Assembly (NCBI GenBank): GCA_902792555.1
Contig: CADAZW010000023.1
Location: 1-34,164 of the forward strand
Source of the DNA: an uncultured Bacteroidales bacterium
GTDB taxonomy: Bacteria; Bacteroidota; Bacteroidia; Bacteroidales; Bacteroidaceae
Direction of reading: 5' to 3'
DNA length: 34,164 nt
The position numbers and the translations under genes are program-made. Below, one piece after another: positions 23,635-31,964 of the stretch. Positions within the stretch are counted from its first letter, which is position 1. Each line of letters opens with the position of its first letter. The notes beneath the pieces are model-generated. The model worked only from the letters and a program-made list of their open reading frames with translations, was not told the DNA's origin and searched no databases.

Positions 23635-25206
23635 ATGTACGACAAAGAACGCGGCCTCTACATCGCCCACTGTGAGGGCGGCGCGCTGAGCATCCTCGGC
23701 AAGATGGCCAACCGACACGGCCTCATCGCTGGTGCCACCGGCACCGGCAAGACTGTGAGCCTTCAGGTTATCGCAGAGAGTTTTTGCCAGGCAGGTGTAC
23801 CCTGCTTTATGGCTGATATGAAAGGCGACCTATCCGGCATTAGCCAGGCAGGCCGCCTTTCTGGCTTCATAGAGAAAAGAATGCCTGAGTTCGGCATCGA
23901 CGACCCCCAGTTTGAGGGGTGTCCCGTCAGGTTCTACGACGTGTTTGGCGAGCAGGGCCATCCGCTGCGCGCCACCGTGTCGCAGATGGGACCATTGCTT
24001 CTCTCACGTATTCTTGGACTTAACGAAACACAAGAAGGCGTAATCAACATTATTTTTCGCATTGCTGACGAAAGATGTTTAAAGCTCATCGATTTGAAAG
24101 ATCTAAGGGCTATGTTGGATTATGTGCTTAAGAACGCCAAGCAGTTCACCGTATATGGTAATGTTGCCACTCCAACTGTAGGTGCTATACAAAGAGCTAT
24201 TCTTGTGTTGGAAAATCAAGGCGGAGACAAGTTCTTTGGCGAACCGGCATTCGACATCTTCGATCTACTGCAGTCCGAGGGTGGCAAGGGCGTAATGAGC
24301 GTACTGGCGGCCGACAAACTGATGATGCAGCCCAAGATATATAGCGCATTCATGCTTTGGTTAATGTCTGACATATATAGCCGTCTGCCTGAAGTCGGAG
24401 ATCTGGAGATGCCCAAGCTCATCTTCTTCTTCGACGAAGCCCATATGCTTTTTGAAGATACGACAAAAGCAATGGTAGATAAAGTTGACCAAGTTATCAG
24501 GCTAATTCGTTCAAAGGGCGTTGGCATTTATTTTATTACACAAAGTCCATCAGACATTCCCCAAAACATTCTAGGTCAATTAGGAAATCGTGTGCAGCAT
24601 GCATTGAGGGCCTTCACTCCAAAAGATCAACAAATGGTAAGAGCCGCCGCCGACACTTTCCGCCCCAACCCCACCTTCAAGACCGATGAAGCCATTATGA
24701 ATCTGGAGACGGGCGAGGCTCTGGTAAGCTTCCTTGATGACAAGGGTGCTCCCTCCGTGGTAGAGCGTGCCAAGGTGCTCTTCCCGCTGAGCCAGATAGG
24801 AGCCATCAGCGAGGGACAGCGCAACGACATCATAAAGCAGTCGCGCATCTACGGTAAGTACGACACGCCGGTGGACCGCGAGAGTGCCTTCGAGGTATTG
24901 ATGGCCCAAGCCGAGGCAGCTACCGCTGAAGAGCAGGCCTCCGCCGACAAGCCCAAGACCGAAGAGAAGAAGGAGACCAGCAAGAAAAAAGGATTCTTCT
25001 CCAAGGTGCTAAAGGCCATAATCACCGCCATCACAGGCACCTTTGCAGCCATACTGGGTACAATCGTATCGGATGCCGTAACCGGCAAGAAAACCAAGTC
25101 ACGCACCTCCGCCACAGGACGCGTAGCCAAGAATGCCACCTCCGCTGCCACTCGCACCGTAACCCGCGAACTGACGCGCGACATTCTGGGAAACCTTATA
25201 AAATAA
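23635..25206 (+). CDS. HerA/DUF853 (YjgR-like) P-loop ATPase
   Basis: The 523-residue protein belongs to the HerA-FtsK-like ATPases of the DUF853/YjgR group, whose cellular role is unresolved. Walker A is GATGTGKT (residues 33-40) and Walker B is LIFFFDEAH (D267, E268). MADMKGDLSGI and ITQSPSDIPQNILGQLGNRVQH are further family blocks. The C-terminus (after about 430) is alanine/lysine-rich with one hydrophobic stretch near 460-485 that might touch the membrane. It has its own promoter and is followed after 66 bp by the phosphate symporter. Parts of the core (about 24000-24240 and 24361-24600) are visibly richer in A/T-ending codons than the rest of the gene. Confidence 0.92.
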   Translation: MYDKERGLYIAHCEGGALSILGKMANRHGLIAGATGTGKTVSLQVIAESFCQAGVPCFMADMKGDLSGISQAGRLSGFIEKRMPEFGIDDPQFEGCPVRFYDVFGEQGHPLRATVSQMGPLLLSRILGLNETQEGVINIIFRIADERCLKLIDLKDLRAMLDYVLKNAKQFTVYGNVATPTVGAIQRAILVLENQGGDKFFGEPAFDIFDLLQSEGGKGVMSVLAADKLMMQPKIYSAFMLWLMSDIYSRLPEVGDLEMPKLIFFFDEAHMLFEDTTKAMVDKVDQVIRLIRSKGVGIYFITQSPSDIPQNILGQLGNRVQHALRAFTPKDQQMVRAAADTFRPNPTFKTDEAIMNLETGEALVSFLDDKGAPSVVERAKVLFPLSQIGAISEGQRNDIIKQSRIYGKYDTPVDRESAFEVLMAQAEAATAEEQASADKPKTEEKKETSKKKGFFSKVLKAIITAITGTFAAILGTIVSDAVTGKKTKSRTSATGRVAKNATSAATRTVTRELTRDILGNLIK

Positions 25207-25236
25207 GCACAAAAGTCACCCAGCTGAAGCAGAGTC

Positions 25237-25268
25237 TCCCTTACTCCAATACTCCCTTTACTCCATTA
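25237..25268. repeat. TACTCC-type short tandem repeat before a start codon
   Basis: Units built on TTACTCC, AATACTCC, CTTTACTCC and ATTACC occupy the 66-bp gap and end four bases before the ATG at 25273. Unit length varies between 7 and 9. Confidence 0.65.
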
Positions 25269-25272
25269 CCAG

Positions 25273-26973
25273 ATGATAACCGTAATCTTTAAGTTGCTAG
25301 GGTCGTTGGCCCTGCTGATGTTTGGTATGAAGTCAATGAGCGAGGCCCTCCAGAAATTGGCCGGCCCTCAGCTCCGCCACGTGCTAGGCGCGATGACCAC
25401 CAATCGCTTCACCGGCATATTCACCGGCATGTTCGTAACCGCCGCCGTGCAGTCCAGCACCGCCACTACGCTTATGACCGTGAGCTTCGTCAACGCCGGA
25501 CTGCTCACCCTGTTGCAAGCCATCTCCGTCATCATGGGTGCCCACATCGGTACCACCGTCACAGCGTGGATTATGTCGCTGGGTTTCTCATTTAACATCG
25601 GGGACTTCGCATACTTCGCCTTCTTCATCGGCATCATCCTTATATATATGAAGAGCCGCCGCATAGTGGGTGATTTCCTCTTCGGCATAGCCTTCCTCTT
25701 CCTCGGCTTGAGCACCCTCAAGACCACAGGTGCCGATGCATTGGCCGGCGAATATGCTGAAGCTGTGCAAGCCTTCTTTGCCAACTTCAACGCTCCCACC
25801 ATCTGGAACAACCTGCTCTTCCTGGTAATGGGTACCGTGCTCACCCTCTGCGTGCAGTCATCGGCAGCCATCATGGCCATCACCATGACCCTCTGCTCTA
25901 CCGGTGTGCTCCATATCGACCAAGGCATTATGTTAGTGCTGGGTGAGAATATCGGCACCACCATCACCTCCAACATCGTAGCCCTTACGGCCAATGTGCA
26001 AGCCCGCCGTGCAGCCTTTGCCCACATGAGCATCAATGTACTAGGCGTTATCTGGGTAATGATACTGATCAAGCCCTTCTTCCACGGCGTCTGCAGCCTG
26101 GTAGGATTCAATCCCGACATGCCCAGCACCGACCCCCAGTTCCCCCTCAAGGCATCGGTTACTCTGGCCGCCTTCCACTCAGCATTCAATATTTCAAACA
26201 CCCTGCTGCTCATCTGGTTTGTGCCCTACATTGAACGCTTCGTATGCTGGGCAATCAGGCCCAAGCCCAGCGTTAGCAATGAAGACGAAGACTTCCGCCT
26301 CAAGTTCATCTCCGGCGGCATCCTGTCCACTGCCGAACTCTCCATCCTGGAGGCACGCAAAGAGATCAACAACTATGCCGACCGCACCAACAAGATGTTT
26401 CAGCTGGTGCGCGAACTGCTGGAGACCAAGGAAGATAAAGCCTTCAACAGCCTCTTCACCCGCATAGAAAAATATGAGGGCATCAGCGACCGCATGGAGG
26501 TAGAGATTGCCAACTATCTCAACGAGGTGCTCGACGGCCGCCTCAGCGCCGAGACCAAGGCCAAGATTCGTGCCATGCTCCGCGAGGGCACCGAGATTGA
26601 GTCCATCGGCGACTCCTGCTACAACCTGGCTCGCTCATTGCAGCACCGCCGCCGTGCCAAGGCGGAGTTTACCGAGGCACAGATTGACCACATCCATCAG
26701 ATGCTTGAGCTGACCAACACCGCCCTCGACCAAATGCAGCGCGTTCTCATCACTGGCAGCGTGAAGGATGCCCTCGTGTCCTCCAATATCGAGTTAGAGA
26801 TCAACAACTACCGCGCCGACCTTAAGAGCCAGAACTTCGACGATGTAGGCGAGGGACTCTACGATTACCAGGTAGGCGTCTTCTACCTCGACATCATCAA
26901 TGAGTGTGAGAAGCTCGGCGACTATGTCATCAACGTGGTCGAAGCTCGCACCGGCACCAAGAAAAAGAACTAA
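25273..26973 (+). CDS. Na+/phosphate symporter with PhoU-like domain
   Basis: This 566-residue inner-membrane protein of the NptA/SLC34 (PF02690) type should import phosphate with sodium. The duplicated family motif appears as QSSTATTLMTVSF (Q60) and QSSAAIMAITMTL (Q195), each within hydrophobic hairpins. About eight to nine membrane segments fill residues 1-325. Residues 345-560 are helical and PhoU-like, a cytoplasmic regulatory domain common in bacterial members. The gene lies 66 bp after the HerA-like gene and 18 bp before the porin gene, suggesting co-transcription. Confidence 0.95.
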   Translation: MITVIFKLLGSLALLMFGMKSMSEALQKLAGPQLRHVLGAMTTNRFTGIFTGMFVTAAVQSSTATTLMTVSFVNAGLLTLLQAISVIMGAHIGTTVTAWIMSLGFSFNIGDFAYFAFFIGIILIYMKSRRIVGDFLFGIAFLFLGLSTLKTTGADALAGEYAEAVQAFFANFNAPTIWNNLLFLVMGTVLTLCVQSSAAIMAITMTLCSTGVLHIDQGIMLVLGENIGTTITSNIVALTANVQARRAAFAHMSINVLGVIWVMILIKPFFHGVCSLVGFNPDMPSTDPQFPLKASVTLAAFHSAFNISNTLLLIWFVPYIERFVCWAIRPKPSVSNEDEDFRLKFISGGILSTAELSILEARKEINNYADRTNKMFQLVRELLETKEDKAFNSLFTRIEKYEGISDRMEVEIANYLNEVLDGRLSAETKAKIRAMLREGTEIESIGDSCYNLARSLQHRRRAKAEFTEAQIDHIHQMLELTNTALDQMQRVLITGSVKDALVSSNIELEINNYRADLKSQNFDDVGEGLYDYQVGVFYLDIINECEKLGDYVINVVEARTGTKKKN

Positions 26974-26991
26974 GGCTCTCTAACTCTGCCA

Positions 26992-29178
26992 ATGAGATAC
27001 ACTCTCGCGATAATAATGACAGCCCTGCTCCTGGCCATGCCCGCTATGGGGCAGCAGGTGCGCGACAGGCAAAACCGCCGCGTGGCCGGAGTCAATCCCA
27101 ACAAAGAAAAGGAGGCCGACGAAGAGGCTCGCGCCAAAGCCAAGACCGGCATCCGCGTCTGGACCATTGACGAGCACTCCGGCATACCCGACTCCGTGGC
27201 CGTCGATACCGTTCACCACGCCTTCCAGAACACCGCCTTCAGCGACGGCCCTAAGGGATTCTACTCCAACCTCGGCAACCTCGGCTCACCCCGCCAGGCC
27301 AAGGTGTTCACCCTGCGCCCGGAAATGGACTATTTCATCTTTGCACAGCCTTATGACTTTTTCCTCAAACCCCTGCAGGGATGGCATTTCACCAACACCT
27401 ATCAGCCCATCACCAACATCACCTACCATGAGTGTGGCGACAGCGACAATGGCGAGGACCACCTCATAGCCAAGTTTGCCGTCAATGCCAACAAAGACAC
27501 AGGCCTGGGCTTCTGCATCGACTATATCTATGGCCGGGGCTACCACGAGAATCAGTCCACCGCCCACTTCAACTTCAATCTCTACGGCTCTACCGTAAAG
27601 GACCGCTACAAGGCCCACTGGCTCATCTACTCCAACTATCTCAAGACACGCGAGAACGGTGGAATCATCCACGACGACTACGTCAATGATCCGCAGAAAT
27701 TCCCGTCATCCTACACTACCAAAGAGATTCCAGTCATGCTTGACCACGTTTGGAACAAGATGCACTACGACGGGGGCCAGCTCACCCATCGCTACAGCCT
27801 CGGCTTCAAGCGCGTAATCAAAACTGACACTACCGCCACCAAGCCAGACACTCTAAAGTCCGGACTGAGCGACACTGCTGCCCATCTCCAGGCCCGTCCC
27901 GCAGGAGCCCTCTCAGCCCGAGATATCGATGCCGCCTTGCCCATCGACGCCGACAAATCTCAAACCTCAAACCTCAAACCTCAAACCCAGCAAGACTCCA
28001 CCGTCTTCGTACCAGTCACAAGCTTCATTCACACCGCCAAGCTCGGCTTCAACACCCGCAAATTCCTGGCCAATGAAAACCTCGGCAACTACTATGCCGA
28101 TATCTACATGCCCAACGACTCCATCGATGAGGACACCAAGAACACCCTCATCTCCAACTATCTGGCCGTTGAGCTAAGCGAAGGGCTCAACAAATACCTC
28201 TCTGCCGGCATCCGCATCTTCGGCATCTACGACTACAACAACTACTCCATGCCTGGCCTCGAGGGCCGCGACCGATTCAGCGAGCACCGCCTGACCGTCG
28301 GCGCACAGATATTCCGCGAGCAGAGCCATCTGCTCAACTATCAAATTACCGCCCAGACCTCCAAGGAGGGCAGCAGCTGGGGCGACTATGAGCTCCGAGC
28401 CCAGGCTCGCCTTACCGTGCCCCTGTTCGGCGATAGCGTCAGCCTTGCCCTGCGCGCCTACAGCGTCAACCGCAAGCCCACATTCTTCTATCGCCACTTC
28501 CAGTCAAAGCACCTCTGGTGGGACAACGACCTGGACAAGCAACTCACCAACCGCATCGGAGCCACCCTTGTGAGTCATAAGCTCAACCTCCGCCTTAGCG
28601 CCGATGCCTACAACATAACCCATTACACCTACTTCGCCAACCAGTGGGTAAACACATCCTACAATGGCGACCAATTCACCGGCGGCACTTTCACCACACG
28701 GGTAGCACAGACCGCCAAGAGCATCAACCTCCTGGTGCTGAGCCTCGACAAGGACTTCCGCTTCGGCATATTCAACTGGGAGAACTCACTCATCTACCAG
28801 ACCACCAGCGATAAATACATCCTGCCGCTACCAGCCCTCACCGCTTACAGCAACCTCTACCTCAAGTTCCGTATAGCCCACGTGCTCAACACCGAGTTCG
28901 GTATCGACATGCGCTACTTCACCAAATACTACGCCCCCTCCTACAGCCCGGCCATCGGCCAATTCGCCACCCAGGACACCAGCGAGGGCCTCATCAAGGT
29001 GGGCAACCACCCCGTGCTCAGCGCATATCTCAACTTCCACCTTAAGCACACTCGCTTCTACATAATGGCCAGCCACTTCAACTACTCCAAGGAAGGCGGC
29101 ACCACCTTCGGCGCACCCCACTACCCCATCAACCCCTTCAACCTGCGCCTCGGCCTGTCGTGGAACTTCTTCAATTAA
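26992..29178 (+). CDS. Putative outer-membrane porin (Porin_10 type)
   Basis: The 728-residue product has a signal peptide with likely cleavage after AMPAMG. A short charged stretch (residues 25-55) precedes a barrel of alternating strands rich in aromatic residues, ending RLGLSWNFFN. Segments such as GPKGFYSNLGNLGSPRQ and FFLKPLQGWHFTNTYQPITN resemble the Bacteroidetes 'putative porin' family. The solute is unknown; the phosphate symporter 18 bp upstream makes phosphate compounds a possible but unproven guess. Residues 322-333 (KSQTSNLKPQTQ) are encoded by an AAACCTC heptamer repeat identical to one upstream of rarA, probably in a periplasmic or surface loop between strands. Confidence 0.87.
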   Translation: MRYTLAIIMTALLLAMPAMGQQVRDRQNRRVAGVNPNKEKEADEEARAKAKTGIRVWTIDEHSGIPDSVAVDTVHHAFQNTAFSDGPKGFYSNLGNLGSPRQAKVFTLRPEMDYFIFAQPYDFFLKPLQGWHFTNTYQPITNITYHECGDSDNGEDHLIAKFAVNANKDTGLGFCIDYIYGRGYHENQSTAHFNFNLYGSTVKDRYKAHWLIYSNYLKTRENGGIIHDDYVNDPQKFPSSYTTKEIPVMLDHVWNKMHYDGGQLTHRYSLGFKRVIKTDTTATKPDTLKSGLSDTAAHLQARPAGALSARDIDAALPIDADKSQTSNLKPQTQQDSTVFVPVTSFIHTAKLGFNTRKFLANENLGNYYADIYMPNDSIDEDTKNTLISNYLAVELSEGLNKYLSAGIRIFGIYDYNNYSMPGLEGRDRFSEHRLTVGAQIFREQSHLLNYQITAQTSKEGSSWGDYELRAQARLTVPLFGDSVSLALRAYSVNRKPTFFYRHFQSKHLWWDNDLDKQLTNRIGATLVSHKLNLRLSADAYNITHYTYFANQWVNTSYNGDQFTGGTFTTRVAQTAKSINLLVLSLDKDFRFGIFNWENSLIYQTTSDKYILPLPALTAYSNLYLKFRIAHVLNTEFGIDMRYFTKYYAPSYSPAIGQFATQDTSEGLIKVGNHPVLSAYLNFHLKHTRFYIMASHFNYSKEGGTTFGAPHYPINPFNLRLGLSWNFFN
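27955..27988. repeat. AAACCTC heptamer repeat inside the porin gene
   Basis: The units are AAATCTC, AAACCTC, AAACCTC, AAACCTC and AAACCC, in frame and encoding KSQTSNLKPQTQ. The first 25 bases are identical to 19296-19320 in the rarA leader. Confidence 0.92.
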
Positions 29179-29271
29179 AAAAGTCGCAAGCCGGAGCAGC
29201 ATAGCCACGCAACGGCGCAAATACGAAAAGCCGAGGCGAGAGCAAAGCAGCAACGTCTTCAACTGACAGCA

Positions 29272-29299
29272 AACAATAACCGTTAACCATTCCGTTAGC
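29272..29299. repeat. AATAACC/GTTAACC heptamer-type repeat abutting a start codon
   Basis: AATAACC, GTTAACC, ATTCCGT and TAGC run directly into the ATG at 29300. The units are degenerate but keep the 7-base register. Confidence 0.6.
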
Positions 29300-30202
29300 A
29301 TGAAATCCCTACTCTATCCCTTCTTCACCCTGGCTGCAGCCGTCATCGTCACGGCATGCACCGGCACCTCTGCCAACCAGCAGACCACGCCCGACACCCT
29401 CACCGCAGCCACCGAGCAGAACGCCAACATCCCCCAAAGCGACTACACCCTACTCGACACCTCGCCCTCCATCACCGATGAAGACGAAATCGACACCAAG
29501 GCAGTAATACATGTGCTCCGCGACTGGGACAACTGCCACCGCACCCGCACCACGGCAGGGATGGACACCCTCTACTCCCCGGTGTGCCTCTACTACGGCG
29601 CCGACCAGACCAGCAAGTTCATCGTCAGCAACAAAAAAGACTTCTTCGCCAAGCACCCCCAATACACACAGTACATCGACAGCGTAGAGATAATCGGCTG
29701 GGGCCTGGCATTCATCGACATCACCTTCAACAAGCACGTCCGCACTGCCAACAACGCCAGCTGGCAGACCTATAAGGCATATCTCCGCCTTATCGGCAGC
29801 GTGACCGAATGGACCGTCAGCTGGGAGAGCGACGCCACCACCGACGCCAACCTGGAGCGCCGCAATCAGAAGAAGCCCCCCGTAGAGCTTGAAATCGACA
29901 ACACCACCACCCTCGCCCAGATCTTCAACGACGAGAACGTGGGCAAGCTCATCAACACCGGTTACTGGGAGCTCGTAGGCTTTGACGACAATTCCTTCGA
30001 AGGCCCACTGGCCAAAGCCATCATGGGCTGCAACACCATCGGAGCCCGCAATGAAATCAACGGCATACTGCGCCGCGGCCTCAACGGCGACAGAAACACG
30101 CTCTACGTAGGCGGCACATGCTCAGGAGGCCCCTACACAGCCCGCGTGCTCTGGATATACAACAAGTCCACACGCTCCCTCAGCGTCTATCCCGAGTTTT
30201 AG
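29300..30202 (+). CDS. Lipoprotein of unknown function
   Basis: The 300-residue product has a lipoprotein signal ending in VTAC at residue 20, then a threonine/glutamine-rich spacer. Residues 65-175 (VLRDWDNCHRTRTTAGMDTLY ... WTVSWESD) loosely recall an NTF2/SnoaL-like cone fold, with a central tyrosine-rich strand (VCLYYGADQ) and TWxxYKAYLRL-like strands; this is pattern resemblance only. The C-terminal third contains GRNEIN-like turns and ends in YPEF. It lies 121 bp after the porin gene and may be the last gene of that unit. No enzymatic motif is visible. Confidence 0.8.
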   Translation: MKSLLYPFFTLAAAVIVTACTGTSANQQTTPDTLTAATEQNANIPQSDYTLLDTSPSITDEDEIDTKAVIHVLRDWDNCHRTRTTAGMDTLYSPVCLYYGADQTSKFIVSNKKDFFAKHPQYTQYIDSVEIIGWGLAFIDITFNKHVRTANNASWQTYKAYLRLIGSVTEWTVSWESDATTDANLERRNQKKPPVELEIDNTTTLAQIFNDENVGKLINTGYWELVGFDDNSFEGPLAKAIMGCNTIGARNEINGILRRGLNGDRNTLYVGGTCSGGPYTARVLWIYNKSTRSLSVYPEF

Positions 30203-30309
30203 CCAACAGACAACGAAGAATTGAAATTCTTAAATAGCAAAAACACACATACTTAAACCTAAAAGTGAAAAGAAAAAAGCAAAAAGACCACGCTTTCACA
30301 AATAATTCA

Positions 30310-30317
30310 TAATTTTG
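30310..30317 (+). promoter_or_regulatory. Promoter -7 element of the aldolase gene
   Basis: TAATTTTG matches TAnnTTTG, with the start of transcription expected about 65 bases before the ATG at 30389. No convincing -33 TTTG lies 19 bases upstream. The rest of the 186-bp gap is A-rich without other signals. Confidence 0.5.
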
Positions 30318-30388
30318 TAGAGTTACCATACGTCTGACACGTCAAATGCAGAAGAATATCACATCTAACAATTAAATATCCGACAACC

Positions 30389-31399
30389 ATGATTGATTAC
30401 AAGACACTCGGCCTCGTCAACACCCGCGAGATGTTTAAGAGAGCCATCAACGGCGGCTACGCAATCCCCGCCTTCAACTTCAACAACATGGAGCAGCTGC
30501 AGGCCATCATCAAGGCCGCTGCCACCAAGAAGAGCCCCGTCATCCTTCAGGTCAGCAAGGGCGCACGCCAGTATGCCAACCAGACCCTCCTCCGCTACAT
30601 GGCTGAGGGCGCTGTAGAATATGCAAAGGAGCTCGGCTGCAACCATCCCGAAATCGCCCTCCATCTGGATCACGGCGACACCTTCGAGACCTGCAAGAGC
30701 TGCATCGACATGGGCTTCAGCTCAGTGATGATTGACGGCTCCGGCCTGCCCTACGAGGAGAACGTAGCCCTCACCAAGAAGGTGGTAGACTATGCCCACC
30801 AGTTCGACGTAACCGTAGAGGGTGAGCTCGGCGTGCTGGCCGGCGTAGAGGATGAGGTATCCCACGCAGAGAGCCACTACACCAAGCCCGAGGAGGTCAT
30901 CGACTTCGCCACCCGCACCGGCTGCGACTCCCTGGCCATCTCCATCGGCACCAGCCACGGCGCCTACAAGTTCACCCCCGAGCAGTGCACCCGCGACCCG
31001 AAGACTGGCCGTCTCGTGCCTCCCCCACTCGCCTTCGACGTGCTCGACGCAGTGATGGAGAAACTGCCCGGCTTCCCCATCGTGCTCCACGGCTCCAGCT
31101 CCGTGCCCCAGGAAGAGGTTGACACCATCAACAAGTATGGCGGCAAGCTGCCCAACGCCGTCGGCATACCCGAGGAGCAGCTCCGCAAGGCAGCCAAGAG
31201 CGCCGTTTGCAAGATTAATATCGACTCCGACTCCCGTCTGGCCATGACCGCCGCCGTACGCAAGGTGTTTGCCGAGAAGCCGGGCGAATTCGACCCCCGC
31301 AAATACCTCGGCCCTGCCCGCGACAACATGCAGAAGCTCTACGAGCACAAGATTGTTGACGTGCTCGGCTCCGACAACAAACTTGCGAACCTCGATTAG
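30389..31399 (+). CDS. fba: Class II fructose-bisphosphate aldolase
   Basis: This zinc-dependent glycolytic and gluconeogenic enzyme interconverts fructose 1,6-bisphosphate with glyceraldehyde 3-phosphate and dihydroxyacetone phosphate. The 336-residue product has the metal-site and catalytic motifs in order: HLDHGD (near 92-97), the VEGELG glutamate (near 141), SIGTSHGAYK with a zinc histidine, and VLHGSS with another, then KINIDSDSRLA for phosphate binding. Codon use is strongly biased toward C/G-ending codons, as for a highly expressed gene. The last residues, LANLD and the stop, lie within a 74-bp sequence that is repeated downstream. Confidence 0.97.
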   Translation: MIDYKTLGLVNTREMFKRAINGGYAIPAFNFNNMEQLQAIIKAAATKKSPVILQVSKGARQYANQTLLRYMAEGAVEYAKELGCNHPEIALHLDHGDTFETCKSCIDMGFSSVMIDGSGLPYEENVALTKKVVDYAHQFDVTVEGELGVLAGVEDEVSHAESHYTKPEEVIDFATRTGCDSLAISIGTSHGAYKFTPEQCTRDPKTGRLVPPPLAFDVLDAVMEKLPGFPIVLHGSSSVPQEEVDTINKYGGKLPNAVGIPEEQLRKAAKSAVCKINIDSDSRLAMTAAVRKVFAEKPGEFDPRKYLGPARDNMQKLYEHKIVDVLGSDNKLANLD

Positions 31400-31575
31400 T
31401 TCGCAAGTTCGCGAAGGTCTCGTCGGTGGTTGCACCGTCTCGAAAGAGCCAGGAGGCTCTTTAGGTGCAGGCCGACATAAAGAGACCTGAGAGCGAAGCG
31501 GCAAACTTGCGAACCTCGACTAGTTCGCAAGTTCGCGAAGATCTCGTCGGTGGTTGCACCGTCTCGAAAGAGCCA
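31378..31575. repeat. 74-bp direct repeat overlapping the 3' end of fba
   Basis: Copies at 31378-31451 and 31502-31575 differ at two bases. The first covers the last codons and stop of fba. Each contains the palindrome CTTGCGAAC / GTTCGCAAG and TTCGCGAA. Between the copies lie GAGCCAGGAGGCTC-like inverted bases and the 18-bp GAGAGCGAAGCGGCAAAC, which also occurs before rarA. Confidence 0.93.
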
Positions 31576-31578
31576 TTA

Positions 31579-31620
31579 ATATTCCCCACTCTGTCAGTGC
31601 AGAGCGGGGAATATCGTTTT
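31579..31620 (+). terminator. Rho-independent terminator of fba
   Basis: A 15-base stem with one mismatch (31579-31593 with 31600-31614, ATATTCCCC .. GGGGAATAT) is followed by CGTTTTCGTT. It lies after the second 74-bp repeat copy. Confidence 0.8.
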
Positions 31621-31964
31621 CGTTATCGTTATCGTTAAATATATCCGTTCAATCCGAATAATCCGTGGTTAAATAGTTTTCGTTTTCGTCGAGAGTCGAG
31701 AGCCAAGAGTCATTTTAATTTGACAATTGGACAATTTACTATTTTACAATTTAGCAAGCCGTTGGGCATAAATTTTTGAATAATTTCTGACAATTTCTGT
31801 GCCGTTTCGCTCTCAGGCTCTTATTTGTCAGCCCGGCTTCGCCGACCACTGACAAAGCCTTCGCGATGCCTTAGGCATTCAATGCCCACTTCCGGACTTG
31901 GATAATTATCAATTATCAACTATCAATTGTCAATTATCAAATCTCAAACCTCAAACAATAACAG
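31621..31964. other. Non-coding interval packed with short repeats
   Basis: No gene is visible. It contains CGTTAT hexamers (about 31618-31637), GAGAGTC-type heptamers (about 31690-31711), a two-tier hairpin (31824-31831 with 31849-31856, inner CGGC/GCCG) that could end the leftward M60 gene, an inverted copy of CCTGAGAGCGAAGCGGC (31801-31817), TCAATTA-type heptamers (about 31903-31938) and the AAACCTC family (31939-31956) just after the M60 stop. Confidence 0.7.
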
